Counted from the stretch's first letter, positions 41,901 through 49,599 are shown. The stretch is 64,000 nucleotides of DNA from Ciceribacter sp. L1K22 (GCF_017599385.1 NZ_JAGFPK010000001.1:808177-872176); one strand, 5' to 3'. The notes: a model not told the origin generated them from the letters alone. Program-made: numbers and translations.

Positions 41901-42362
41901 TTCGCCAGAGGAGTCGAGGACCGCCATATGCGTATCGGGATCGTCGAACCCGGTCAGCATCCGCTTTGCCAGCGCCTCGGTCGAGGTCGACTGGCCTGCC
42001 GCCGGAAGACAGAACAGCACAGCCCGCTCGCCGCGAATGTCGATGAGTTCGACCTCCGCCTGCACAGGAACGCTGCGGAAACCGGAGGCTATGCGGATGA
42101 CCAGCGTCCGGCTGTCGCCGATTGCCGACAACTGGCCGGCGCTCGCCGCAAGCTGCCGGAACGAAAGCTCGCTCCGGTCCGGACCCTGGTCGAGGAAATC
42201 GTAGATCGATGCATTGCCGAAATGGGCTGCACCCGGTCCGTTGGCCCAGAGCACGGTCTGCATGTCGGCTGAAAACAGCACAAGCGCTTCGCCCCGCGCG
42301 AAGCGCGCCCGCACGGCATTGTGCACGGCGACATCTATGAACGGGTATTGAGCTGCGGGCAT
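38907..42362 (-). CDS. cbrA: PAS-domain sensor histidine kinase, CbrA/PdhS family
   Basis: A predicted 1151-residue kinase. An N-terminal PAS-like region (about 1-210, ARFARGEALVLFSADMQTVLW) precedes a proline/alanine/glutamate-rich disordered linker (about 220-330). A further PAS-like segment follows, then a charged spacer and two PAS domains before the kinase (LMPVALLVHVADRLIHGNPEF and LETATDGVVIIGTEGEIRS). The histidine is in SHEIRTPLN (about residue 929), with DTGIGM and GDGTGLGLPLTKA for ATP binding. No N-terminal membrane helix is seen. This is the PleC/DivJ homologue sensor (PdhS) arrangement; in S. meliloti CbrA feeds the DivK-CtrA cell-cycle pathway. The neighbouring phasin matches the cbrA locus there. 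ATG at 42362 is chosen over TTG at 42404. Confidence 0.85.
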   Translation of the reverse strand: MPAAQYPFIDVAVHNAVRARFARGEALVLFSADMQTVLWANGPGAAHFGNASIYDFLDQGPDRSELSFRQLAASAGQLSAIGDSRTLVIRIASGFRSVPVQAEVELIDIRGERAVLFCLPAAGQSTSTEALAKRMLTGFDDPDTHMAVLDSSGEIVAASPGFAGLGIGAASARGFITMVENEPAHLLKRPLSTVRGHLPAAIGKVSDSPDLYLLLAVETILGDFRPADASPTADVASAPAEPVAALPLPEAATISSEEAPADSINASAEPSASFPADEEPAAASPSDMEEEEAAPAMETPASPEPVSETPQATAAESAEPVAAPADEPVAPLANHTAPAAPSTEEDGFVFQPTNRATRFVWKIDAEGRFTDVSREFAAAVGPRAAAIEGVAFTDIDALFHLDPDGKLGELLNRRDTWSGKTVYWPVEGTSLRVPVDLAALPTYTRNREFDGFRGFGVVRLADAVEDPLESGLTLGSQSMSSDVPAEEQEPSVSDETPDAEASEVLPDILSEADAMTAQARRASEIDPGHAGEAEAQDETAKTGDGGASVQTEAATVIPLISDKIIQLENHRARNRDGLSASEAAAFREIARKLDPIRPSQDNPEPTHETVQETPVATTTIPPAPTPPTPVSPAIRSPEPPVFRPVPDAAAFTPQQRDLGLSADIVDLMPVALLVHVADRLIHGNPEFLKLTGYADLDALASAGGLDALLQREDLDEAEGKGSRIVVVRADDRLVPVNAKLQSIRWAGGSALMLSLVPVEAPETVVAPAIVEEETSELSRLRVEAEEMRSILETATDGVVIIGTEGEIRSMNRSASALFNYDGEELKGKPFVMLFAHESQRAILDYLSGLAGHGVASVLNDGREVIGREASGGFLPLFMTIGRLTSSNGYCAVIRDITQWKRTEEELRGAKRAAETANAHKSEFLARVSHEIRTPLNAIIGFADIMANEHFGPVGHPRYAEYASDIVRSGRHVLDIVNDLLDISKIEAGEMDLDFTAVGLNETVSQAVAIVQPQANGQRVIIRTALSQAVPSVVADLRSIKQIVLNILANAIRFTPSGGQIIVSTAYEANGSVVLRIRDTGIGMSRTELEQAMKPFRQVSPGARNRGDGTGLGLPLTKAMVDANRATFAISSTPNEGTLVEITFPSPRVLAD

Positions 42363-42495
42363 GTTTGACAACCTGTAGCGCCTGGCACCTTCATGGACCG
42401 GCAAATTAACAGAATTTTAATATCTGCGCACCGGTTTCGGGTCCAGCGTTGGGCGACGGTTTCGCCAATCAGGGTTAACCCTAAAATTTTAATTA

Positions 42496-42528
42496 TTGTG
42501 CACCGCACAACGATATTGCAATGCACAA
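42496..42528. promoter_or_regulatory. TTGTGC/GCACAA palindromes upstream of phasin
   Basis: TTGTGC-ACC-GCACAA (42496-42510) is a perfect 6-bp-arm palindrome, followed by TTGCAATGCACAA (42516-42528) with TGCA repeated around one base. They lie 70-105 bp before the phasin start. PhaR-type repressors bind TGC-rich palindromes before phasin genes, so this is the likely operator. Confidence 0.55.
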
Positions 42529-42599
42529 TAAAATGCTCTATATAGAGTTCATCTAATGCACTCAGGGGCTGCAAGGCCCGAACCAAACAGGAGCATATC

Positions 42600-43046
42600 A
42601 TGGCTGCAAAAACCGCCGACGTCTTTTCTTTCGCTGCCTTCGACCCCTCCAAGCTGTCGGAAGGTTTCCGTGAATTCGCCGAGAAGGGCGCTTCCCAGTC
42701 CAAGGAAGCCTACGCCAAGATGAAGGCCGCGGCCGAAGACGCGACCAAGACCATCGAGACCACGATGGAAACCGCCCAGGCCGGCACGGTCGAGCTCGGC
42801 CTCAAGGCCATCGACGCCCTTCGCACCAATGCCGACATGTCGCTTTCCCACATGGAAGCACTCCTCGGCGTCAAGTCGGTCGCCGAACTCGTCGAACTGC
42901 AGACCGCCTTCATCCGCAAGCAGGCCGAAATGACCGTCGAGCAGGCCAAGGCCATGCAGGACACCGTCAAGAAGGTCGCTGAGACCGTCGTAAAGCCGGG
43001 CAAGGACGCCGCCGAAAAGGCGATGTCGACCTTCAAGGCCGCCTAA
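42600..43046 (+). CDS. phaP1: Phasin (PHB granule-associated protein)
   Basis: A 148-residue alanine/lysine-rich helical protein without cysteine, the usual phasin size. Seen: FREFAEKGASQSKEAYAKMKAAAEDATKTIE, LGLKAIDALRTNADMSLSHMEALLG, VAELVELQTAFIRKQAEM, VKPGKDAAEKAMSTFKAA; these amphipathic blocks coat polyhydroxybutyrate granules. TGC-type palindromes upstream suggest PhaR repression that lifts when granules form. A strong terminator follows. Symbol chosen by synteny with S. meliloti phaP1 beside cbrA. Confidence 0.92.
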   Translation: MAAKTADVFSFAAFDPSKLSEGFREFAEKGASQSKEAYAKMKAAAEDATKTIETTMETAQAGTVELGLKAIDALRTNADMSLSHMEALLGVKSVAELVELQTAFIRKQAEMTVEQAKAMQDTVKKVAETVVKPGKDAAEKAMSTFKAA

Positions 43047-43072
43047 GCAATCCTTTCCTCCCAAGGAAGACT

Positions 43073-43103
43073 GGGTCGGAACGTCACGTTCCGACCCTTT
43101 TTT
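43073..43103 (+). terminator. Intrinsic terminator of phasin gene
   Basis: GGGTCGGAACG, TCA loop, CGTTCCGACCC (11-bp perfect stem) followed by six T, 26 bp after the stop codon. Confidence 0.95.
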
Positions 43104-43180
43104 GTGGGTCAGCAGAAAGGACTTGAAAAAAATCCCGTCTGCCCGTATTTGACCCCAACGCGGCGCATGGCGCTGCTTGT

Positions 43181-43257
43181 GCGGTTGTAGCTCAGTTGGT
43201 TAGAGCGCAGGTTTGTGGCACCTGAGGTCGTAGGTTCGATTCCCACCAACCGTACCA
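43181..43257 (+). tRNA. tRNA-His (anticodon GTG)
   Basis: A 77-base cloverleaf with encoded CCA. Anticodon stem CAGGT/ACCTG encloses loop TTGTGGC, giving anticodon GTG. Acceptor stem GCGGTTG pairs with CAACCGT, ending in a G-U pair at 1:72 and discriminator A73. The base before position 1 is T, so the G-1:C73 identity pair of most bacteria is not encoded. T-loop GGTTCGATTCC is standard. Confidence 0.97.
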
Positions 43258-43273
43258 TTTTCCCTTTGCAGGC

Positions 43274-44245
43274 TTATCCTCCGACAACCGGCAGTACTTC
43301 GCCGGTGATGTAGCTTGCCATTTGCGGCGAGGCGAGGAAGACATAGGCTGGTGCCAGTTCCTCCGGTTGCGCCGGTCGCTTCATTGGCACCTGGCTTCCG
43401 AATGTCGACACATCATCCGCCTCGCGATCCGAGGGGTTGAGCGGCGTCCAGACCGGCCCCGGCGCAACGGCGTTCACGCGAATGCCGCGCTCGATCAGGT
43501 TTGAGGCGAGCGCCTTGGTGAAGGCGTGGATGCCGCCCTTGGTCATCGAATAGTCGAGCAATTCCGGACTGCCCTTGAGGCCGACGACCGAGCCCGTATT
43601 GATGATCGAGGAGCCGTTGCGAAGATGCGGCAGTGCGGCCTTGGCCATGTTGAAATAGCCGTAGAGATTGGTCTTGATCGTTTCGTCGAAATGCTCCTCG
43701 CTCAGGTCTTCCAGTTTCTTCGTATGCACCTGGAAGGCGGCGTTGTTGACGAGGATGTCGAGCTTGCCGAATTCGTCGACCGTGTTCTGCACGAGCCTCT
43801 TGCAAAATAGCGGATCGCGCACGTCGCCCCGAACCACGAGGCAGCGGCGGCCTTCCTTCTCGATGCATTTGCGCGTCTCCTCGGCGTCCTCGTCTTCCGC
43901 GAGATGAGCGATTGTGACATCGGCACCTTCCCGGGCAAAGAGGATGGCGACGGACCGGCCGATACCCGAATCGCCGCCGGTGATGAGCGCCACCATGCCT
44001 TCGAGTTTGCCGGAGCCCCTGTAGAACGGAGCGTCGTACATGGGCGCCGGATCGATGTCGGCTTCGTGGCCCGGTTTCGGATGATGCTGCTTCGGGAAAG
44101 GCGGCTCGGGGTATGCCCGCGCGCCCGCCTGCACGGCGCCCTTCTTGTTTCCGCCCTGCTGCTTCTGGTCGTTTTCGGCAACTTCCTTCTGGATGTCGCG
44201 CTGTTCCTCGACGGTCTTGTCGGCGCGGGATGATCCGTGGTCCAT
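43274..44245 (-). CDS. SDR oxidoreductase with long polar N-terminus (YghA/GsiB-neighbour type)
   Basis: A 323-residue SDR. An unusual hydrophilic N-terminus (1-75; lysine, glutamate and glutamine rich, then PPFPKQHHPKPG) precedes the core: TGGDSGIG at 89-96, NNAA at 167-170, Ser219, Tyr232 and Lys236 (YSMTKGG). This layout matches the general-stress SDRs related to E. coli YghA and Bacillus YdaD/YhxC; the substrate is unknown. Next to an MgtC-like gene in the same direction (36 bp apart), suggesting a stress-linked pair. Confidence 0.88.
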   Translation of the reverse strand: MDHGSSRADKTVEEQRDIQKEVAENDQKQQGGNKKGAVQAGARAYPEPPFPKQHHPKPGHEADIDPAPMYDAPFYRGSGKLEGMVALITGGDSGIGRSVAILFAREGADVTIAHLAEDEDAEETRKCIEKEGRRCLVVRGDVRDPLFCKRLVQNTVDEFGKLDILVNNAAFQVHTKKLEDLSEEHFDETIKTNLYGYFNMAKAALPHLRNGSSIINTGSVVGLKGSPELLDYSMTKGGIHAFTKALASNLIERGIRVNAVAPGPVWTPLNPSDREADDVSTFGSQVPMKRPAQPEELAPAYVFLASPQMASYITGEVLPVVGG

Positions 44246-44281
44246 GGTTCGGCTCCTTGAGGTGAGTGACGCGTGGGTGGT

Positions 44282-44806
44282 TCACTCGTCCGAACGTGTC
44301 GCGGTCCCTTCCTGTTCCCGCTTTTTCCGGTCCTTGAGGTCCAGCCGGAATTCAACCCGTCGCAGCAGCGACAGCACGATCACCGCAGCAATGGTCGCGA
44401 GCGCCGCCACCTGCCAGAAGCCGAGGCCGCAGGCGAGCCCGATCGCACCGGCAAGCCACATGCCGGCACCAGTGGTCAGGCCGAGCACGCGGCCACGATT
44501 GAAGACGATCATGCCGGCGGCAAGGAACGCCACGCCGCTCGTCACCGCCTCGATCAGGCGGATCGGGTCGATCCGGATTTCGGTGCCGCCGAAGGTCGGC
44601 AGATGCGTGATCTCGATCGCCACCAGCGCGATCACAGCGGCCGCCATGCTGACTAGGATATGGGTTCGAAGCCCGGCCGCATGGCTCTTGTATTCGCGCT
44701 CGAACCCCACGACCGCACCGCAGATCAGCGCCAGCAGCATGCGGGCCGCCATGGCAAGCGGATCGAGAAAGGTGGGATGGGTAAAGTCGGCAATGAGTGC
44801 ATCCAT
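44282..44806 (-). CDS. MgtC/SapB-family membrane protein
   Basis: A 174-residue membrane protein with about four helices: LAMAARMLLALICGAVVGFEREYKSHAAGLRTHILVS holds the conserved GxxREY...AGLRT signature of MgtC/SapB proteins. Then come VTSGVAFLAAGMI and LTTGAGMWLAGAIGLACGLGFW. A basic cytoplasmic tail follows. The family is linked to Mg2+ or acid/intramacrophage stress tolerance, mechanism varied. No C-terminal ACT-like MgtC domain is present, so this is the short form. Probably co-transcribed with the SDR behind it. Confidence 0.9.
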   Translation of the reverse strand: MDALIADFTHPTFLDPLAMAARMLLALICGAVVGFEREYKSHAAGLRTHILVSMAAAVIALVAIEITHLPTFGGTEIRIDPIRLIEAVTSGVAFLAAGMIVFNRGRVLGLTTGAGMWLAGAIGLACGLGFWQVAALATIAAVIVLSLLRRVEFRLDLKDRKKREQEGTATRSDE

Positions 44807-44850
44807 GGCGTGGAAACACGTGACTCTGCAAAGTGTTCCTGCCGCTTGCC

Positions 44851-45732
44851 TCAGCCGAAGATCGCCCGGCTCTCCGCCACCTCTTCCTGCAGGAAGGCGA
44901 CGACGGCGCGCACGCGAGCAAGCTCCCGGGCGCTCTCGTGGAAGGTTGTCCAGTAGGAGCGCTGGATTGCGATCTCGGGCAGAACGCGGACCAGTTCCGG
45001 ATACTGCCGGGCGATGTAGCTGTGCAGGATACCGATGCCTGCACCGGATCGAACCGCCTCGGTCTGGCCGGTCGCCGAGGAAATCTCGAAGGCGGCGTCC
45101 CAGTTGCGCATCACCTCGCCGGTAAAATTGAGCGACGGGGAGAAGATCAGGTCCTCGACATAGCCGATACGGCGGTGGCCGGCGATATCCTCGATGGTCG
45201 CCGGCGTGCCGGCCTTTTCCAGGTAGGCGCGCGAAGCATAAAGCGCCAGCGTGTAGTCGGTGAGCCGGGACGAGACGAGGCGTCCCTGCTCAGGCCGCTC
45301 GATGGTGATCGCGATGTCGGCTTCGCGCTGCGACAGGGAAAAGGCTCGCGGCACGGGCACGAGCTGGATCTTCAGGTCCGGGTACCGCTCGGTCAGCCGG
45401 CCGAGCCGTGGTGCGAGGAAAGCGACACCGAAACCATCCGGCGCGCCGATGCGCACGGTCCCAGCGACGGCGCGGTCGATGCGGCCGATGTTCGACTGGG
45501 CCGCTAGCATCTCGCTCTCCATCCGCTCCGCCGCATGCAGGAAGATTTCTCCCTCCGGGGTCAGTTCGCAGCCGTTCGTCCGGCGTGTCAGCAGCTTGGT
45601 TTCCAGCGTTTCCTCAAGGGCGGTGACGCGGCGCGACAGCGTGGCATGGTTCACACCGAGACGCCGCGCGGCGGCGAGGAACTGGCCGGAACGTGCGACG
45701 GCGAGAAAGATGCGAACGTCATCCCAGTTCAT
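44851..45732 (-). CDS. LysR-family transcriptional regulator
   Basis: A 293-residue LTTR: N-terminal helix-turn-helix (FLAVARSGQFLAAARRLGVNHATLSRRVTALEETL) followed by an effector domain. Of the CrgA-like/PerR subgroup by its opening MNWDDVRIFLAVARSG. The promoter region carries an inverted repeat of GAAATTGCACA and TGTGCAAATTTC (45796-45806 and 45834-45845). The same TTGTGCAAAT sequence recurs before mmsA, so mmsA could be a target. Confidence 0.88.
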   Translation of the reverse strand: MNWDDVRIFLAVARSGQFLAAARRLGVNHATLSRRVTALEETLETKLLTRRTNGCELTPEGEIFLHAAERMESEMLAAQSNIGRIDRAVAGTVRIGAPDGFGVAFLAPRLGRLTERYPDLKIQLVPVPRAFSLSQREADIAITIERPEQGRLVSSRLTDYTLALYASRAYLEKAGTPATIEDIAGHRRIGYVEDLIFSPSLNFTGEVMRNWDAAFEISSATGQTEAVRSGAGIGILHSYIARQYPELVRVLPEIAIQRSYWTTFHESARELARVRAVVAFLQEEVAESRAIFG

Positions 45733-45795
45733 CGGCGGGGCTTTCAGCGATGGCGTGAGGGTAAACGGGTCCGAAGCGCATGGAGGTCAGTGGTT

Positions 45796-45845
45796 GAAAT
45801 TGCACACACCAAGCGTAGCGGCATGAAGCTCGTTGTGCAAATTTC
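45796..45845. promoter_or_regulatory. Inverted repeat upstream of the LysR gene
   Basis: GAAATTGCACA (45796-45806) faces TGTGCAAATTTC (45834-45845) across 27 bp, with one extra A in the second arm. It lies 64-113 bp upstream of the LysR start codon. Candidate autoregulatory site; pairing is seen, regulation inferred. Confidence 0.4.
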
Positions 45846-45850
45846 CCTCA

Positions 45851-46321
45851 TCAAGTCTTGCGGCATTCCCCCGTATCCCGGTGCGGCGTAAGCCCAAGCT
45901 CCGTCATCTTGCGTTCGAAATCGTCGGCGATGTCGGAAAGTCGGATCGCTGAAAAGCGCGAGAGAATGAGCGTCTCCGCTTCGCGACGGGCGTTCTCGAG
46001 CGCCTCGTTGACGGCGATCTCGACGAGGCAATGGGCGTGGTCGGACGAGGGGACGAGGCAGAAAAGCTCCGGCCGGTCGAGTGCCTCGTAGACGTCGAAG
46101 AGGGTTATCTCGCTCAAAGGTCGCGAGAGCGTCCAGCCGCCGCCGTGACCCTTTTCCGAATGCACATAGCCGCGATCGCGAAGCCCCGCCATGGTCCGGC
46201 GGACCACCACAGGATTGGTGCCAAGCATCTTGCCAATCATCTCTGAAGTCATAGGGCCGCCGCCGCGCTCCAGATGGATCAGAACGTGCAGCATCCGCGA
46301 AAGCCGGCTGTCACCGCGCAT
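45851..46321 (-). CDS. Rrf2-family transcriptional regulator
   Basis: A 156-residue Rrf2 winged helix regulator: SRMLHVLIHLERGGGPMTSEMIGKMLGTNPVVVRRTMAGLRDRGYV, wing GHGGGWTLSRP, then a C-terminal helix. It has cysteines in LFCLVPSSDHAHC but not the three closely spaced ligands of IscR/RirA/NsrR, so it is likely a redox- or thiol-type member rather than a Fe-S one. It is divergent from the thioredoxin-reductase-like gene at 46448, its probable target. Confidence 0.85.
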   Translation of the reverse strand: MRGDSRLSRMLHVLIHLERGGGPMTSEMIGKMLGTNPVVVRRTMAGLRDRGYVHSEKGHGGGWTLSRPLSEITLFDVYEALDRPELFCLVPSSDHAHCLVEIAVNEALENARREAETLILSRFSAIRLSDIADDFERKMTELGLTPHRDTGECRKT

Positions 46322-46447
46322 CGATTACCTCATTGGTTCCGGCAACAGCTATCACATGTCCACTCACGAAACAAATCATGTTGCGTGTATTGACGGTGTC
46401 GAAGATTCGTAACATAAAAAGATACGTAAAACGTCTGGAGTATCGAC

Positions 46448-47353
46448 ATGGATGAAATTCGTGATGTGATCATTGTCGGCGGCAGCTTCGCCGGCTTGTC
46501 CGCTGCGATGCAATTGGTCCGCGCCCGACGGAGCGTCCTGCTCATCGACGCGGTTCGGCCGCGCAATCGCTTTGCGCAGGCCTCGCATGGATTCCTCGGC
46601 CAGGATGGCGTGGCGCCAGCGGAAATCAGGCGGCGGGCGCTAGAGCAGCTTGGCCGATATCCGACCTTCGAACTGCTGGAGGAAACGGTGTCCGCCGTGG
46701 ATAAACGGGAATGCGGGTTCATCCTAGGGCTCGACTCCGGCCGGGCCGTTGCCGCCAAACGCGTGATCCTGGCGGTCGGCGTCACCGATACCCTTCCAGA
46801 GGTCGAGGGACTGGCCGCGCTCTGGGGCAGAAGCGTCTTCCACTGCCCCTATTGCCACGGTTACGAGATCGGCGGCGGTGCGATCGGCATCCTCGCATCC
46901 ATGTCGCTCGCGCATCATCAGGCGGCGATGCTGCCGGATTGGGGTGAGGTCACGCTGTTTACGGAGCCCGGCGTCACCTTCTCCGACGACGAGAGATGGA
47001 TGATGGAGGGCAGGGGCGTTGCCATCGAGCGGTCGCGACTGGTGCGTTTGCTGGCCGACGGAGAACACTTGAAGGCCGGTGAATTGGCCGATGGCCGGCA
47101 GGTACCGCTAAAGGCCTTGTTCGTGCAGACGAAGGTAAAACCGGCCTCCCCGCTGGCCGAAATGCTGGGAGCGGAGATGGTGGTGGGGCCGCAGGGGCCT
47201 TACGTGAAGGTCGACGACTGGGGCGCGACGAGCATTCCCGGCCTCTTCGCCGCCGGCGATGCCGCAAGCCCCGCTCACAACGCCACCTTCGCCAGCGCCG
47301 CCGGCGTCAAGGCCGGCGTCATGGCGCACCGGTCCCTGATGATGGGAGATTGA
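46448..47353 (+). CDS. Thioredoxin reductase-like FAD/NAD(P) oxidoreductase
   Basis: A 301-residue flavoprotein of the TrxB fold. Seen: VIIVGGSFAGLSAAMQLVRA FAD loop, redox-active CPYC at residues 133-136 within FHCPYCHGYE, and LFAAGDAASPAHNATFASAAG for FAD closure. The second nucleotide loop (GGGAIGILASMSLAHH) is altered from the NADPH-type GGGxSA, so cofactor use may differ. The early PRNRFAQASHGFLGQDG segment is typical of this TrxB-like subgroup, distinct from housekeeping TrxB. Probably controlled by the divergent Rrf2 regulator; role in thiol redox balance is inference. Confidence 0.85.
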   Translation: MDEIRDVIIVGGSFAGLSAAMQLVRARRSVLLIDAVRPRNRFAQASHGFLGQDGVAPAEIRRRALEQLGRYPTFELLEETVSAVDKRECGFILGLDSGRAVAAKRVILAVGVTDTLPEVEGLAALWGRSVFHCPYCHGYEIGGGAIGILASMSLAHHQAAMLPDWGEVTLFTEPGVTFSDDERWMMEGRGVAIERSRLVRLLADGEHLKAGELADGRQVPLKALFVQTKVKPASPLAEMLGAEMVVGPQGPYVKVDDWGATSIPGLFAAGDAASPAHNATFASAAGVKAGVMAHRSLMMGD

Positions 47354-47477
47354 GAGCTCGCAATACGGATGCTGCCACCTTTTGGCGGGAGCGATGCTAG
47401 CGTGCCGACGTCACGGCGGAACAGGTCGCAGATGTGACGAGTTCCGGACCGGTGTCGATGCAACGGGAGGACATGCC

Positions 47478-47957
47478 ATGCATATCGCCAAGAATACCAT
47501 CTGCCTCTGGTACGAAAAAGGCGCCGAGGAGGCGGCCCGTTTCTATGCATCGCTCTTTCCGGACAGCGAGGTGACGTCGGTGTTTCACGCACCTTCCGAT
47601 TTTCCCTCCGGCAAGGCCGGCGACGTACTGACGGTCAACTTTACGGTCGCCGGCATCCCCTGCATGGGGCTCAACGGCGGGCCAACATTTGCCCAAAGCG
47701 AGGCCTTTTCCTTCCAGATCGCCACCGACGACCAGGAGGAAACCGACCGCTACTGGGATGCCATCGTCAACAACGGTGGGCAGCCGAGCGCCTGCGGCTG
47801 GTGCAAGGACAAGTGGGGCGTCTCCTGGCAGATCACGCCGCGCGTGCTGACCGAAGCACTGGCGGCCGGTGGCGGCGAAGCCCAGCGCGCCTTCGAGGCA
47901 ATGATGACGATGGGCAAGATCGACGTGGCGACGATCGAGGCGGCGCGAAGGGGATGA
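47478..47957 (+). CDS. VOC-superfamily protein, PhnB-like
   Basis: A 159-residue glyoxalase/bleomycin-resistance fold protein of the type once labelled 3-demethylubiquinone methyltransferase-like. Seen: NTICLWYEKGAEEAARFYASLFPDSEV at the N-terminus and CGWCKDKWGVSWQITPRVLTEAL at the C-terminus, both family landmarks. The ATG at 47478 has GGGAGG 7 bases upstream; the longer frame from 47382 is rejected. Substrate unknown. It follows the flavoprotein gene after 124 bp. Confidence 0.85.
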   Translation: MHIAKNTICLWYEKGAEEAARFYASLFPDSEVTSVFHAPSDFPSGKAGDVLTVNFTVAGIPCMGLNGGPTFAQSEAFSFQIATDDQEETDRYWDAIVNNGGQPSACGWCKDKWGVSWQITPRVLTEALAAGGGEAQRAFEAMMTMGKIDVATIEAARRG

Positions 47958-47990
47958 GACTTATTCGTCGACAGTATTGTGACGATTTTC

Positions 47991-48031
47991 GCACAACGGA
48001 TGCGTGGTTCCTCGCATTGCTTTGTGCAAAT
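47991..48031 (+). promoter_or_regulatory. GCACAA ... TTGTGC repeat upstream of mmsA
   Basis: GCACAA (47991-47996) and TTGTGC (48022-48027) are perfect inverted copies 25 bp apart, ending about 50 bp before the mmsA start. The ten bases TTGTGCAAAT at 48022-48031 are identical to those at 45833-45842 before the LysR gene. Confidence 0.4.
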
Positions 48032-48078
48032 TAAAGCGCATACTGGCTCCAGGTTTATAATTCCCTGGAGGAACACCC

Positions 48079-49575
48079 ATGCGTCAGATCGGTCACTTCA
48101 TCGGCGGCAAGCAGGTTGCCGGCACCTCGGGTCGCAAGCAGCCCGTCTACAATCCCGCAACCGGAGAGATCCAGGCAGAGGTGGCGCTGGCCAGCGACGC
48201 CGAGTTGAATGCCGCTGTCGAAAACGCCAAGGCCGCCCAGCCGAAATGGGCGGCAATGAACCCGCAGCGCCGCGCCCGCGTGTTCATGAAGTTCGTCGAG
48301 CTTCTGAACAAGAATATGGACGACCTGGCGGTCATGCTGTCGAAGGAGCACGGCAAGACCGTCGAGGACTCCAAGGGCGACATTATCCGCGGCCTCGAAG
48401 TCTGCGAATTCGTCATTGGCATCCCGCATCTGTCGAAGAGCGAGTTCACCGAAGGCGCCGGTCCGAACATCGACATGTATTCGATCCGCCAGCCGGTCGG
48501 CATCGGTGCCGGCATCACGCCGTTCAACTTCCCGGCTATGATCCCGATGTGGATGTTCGCGCCGGCGATCGCCTGTGGCAACGCCTTCATCCTGAAGCCG
48601 TCCGAGCGCGATCCGTCGGTTCCGATCCGCCTTGCCGAGCTGATGATCGAAGCCGGCCTGCCGGAAGGCATCCTGAACGTCGTCAACGGCGACAAGTCGG
48701 CGGTCGACGGCCTGCTCACACATCCCGACATCGGCGCAATTTCCTTCGTTGGCTCAACGCCGATCGCCCGCTACGTCTACGGGACGGCAGCATCGAACGG
48801 CAAGCGCGCCCAGTGCTTCGGCGGCGCCAAGAACCACATGATCATCATGCCCGACGCCGATCTCGATCAGGCAGCCAATGCGCTGATGGGCGCAGGCTAC
48901 GGCTCGGCCGGCGAGCGCTGCATGGCGATCTCTGTCGCCGTTCCGGTGGGCGAGGAAACCGCTAACCGCCTGATCGAGAAGCTGACCCCGATGGTGGAAT
49001 CGCTGCGTATCGGTCCCTATACCGATGACAAGGCCGACATGGGCCCGGTCGTCACCAAGGAATCCCAGGCCCGCATCAAGTCGCTGATCGACTCGGGCGT
49101 CGAAGCCGGCGCCAAGCTCGTGGTCGATGGCCGTGATTTCAAGCTTCAGGGCTACGAGGACGGCTATTTCGTCGGCGGCTGCCTGTTCGATCATGTCACG
49201 CCTGATATGGACATCTACAAGACCGAAATCTTCGGTCCGGTTCTCTCGGTGGTCCGCGCCAAGAACTATGAAGAAGCCCTCGACCTGCCGATGAAGCACG
49301 AATACGGCAACGGCGTTGCGATCTACACCCGCGACGGCGATGCCGCCCGTGACTTCGCAAGCCGCATCAACATCGGCATGGTCGGCATCAACGTGCCGAT
49401 CCCGGTTCCGCTCGCCTATCACTCCTTCGGCGGCTGGAAGTCCTCCTCCTTCGGCGACCTGAACCAGCACGGCACCGATTCGATCAAGTTCTGGACCCGC
49501 ACCAAAACGGTCACCAGCCGTTGGCCGTCCGGCATCAAGGACGGCGCCGAGTTCGTCATGCCGACGATGAAGTAA
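48079..49575 (+). CDS. mmsA: Methylmalonate-semialdehyde dehydrogenase (CoA-acylating)
   Basis: Aldehyde dehydrogenase converting (methyl)malonate semialdehyde to propionyl-CoA or acetyl-CoA in valine and myo-inositol breakdown (also named iolA). 498 residues. Seen: ITPFNFPAMIP (NAD-site Asn150), ISFVGSTPIARYVY, catalytic Cys281 in GSAGERCMAIS, and FGDLNQHGTDSIKFWTRTKT near the C-terminus, diagnostic of MmsA/IolA over other ALDHs. GGAGG lies just before the ATG. Followed by a strong terminator, so monocistronic. Promoter repeat shared with the LysR gene at 44851. Confidence 0.96.
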   Translation: MRQIGHFIGGKQVAGTSGRKQPVYNPATGEIQAEVALASDAELNAAVENAKAAQPKWAAMNPQRRARVFMKFVELLNKNMDDLAVMLSKEHGKTVEDSKGDIIRGLEVCEFVIGIPHLSKSEFTEGAGPNIDMYSIRQPVGIGAGITPFNFPAMIPMWMFAPAIACGNAFILKPSERDPSVPIRLAELMIEAGLPEGILNVVNGDKSAVDGLLTHPDIGAISFVGSTPIARYVYGTAASNGKRAQCFGGAKNHMIIMPDADLDQAANALMGAGYGSAGERCMAISVAVPVGEETANRLIEKLTPMVESLRIGPYTDDKADMGPVVTKESQARIKSLIDSGVEAGAKLVVDGRDFKLQGYEDGYFVGGCLFDHVTPDMDIYKTEIFGPVLSVVRAKNYEEALDLPMKHEYGNGVAIYTRDGDAARDFASRINIGMVGINVPIPVPLAYHSFGGWKSSSFGDLNQHGTDSIKFWTRTKTVTSRWPSGIKDGAEFVMPTMK

Positions 49576-49599
49576 GCGAGTACGTTTCGCTGACGTCCG

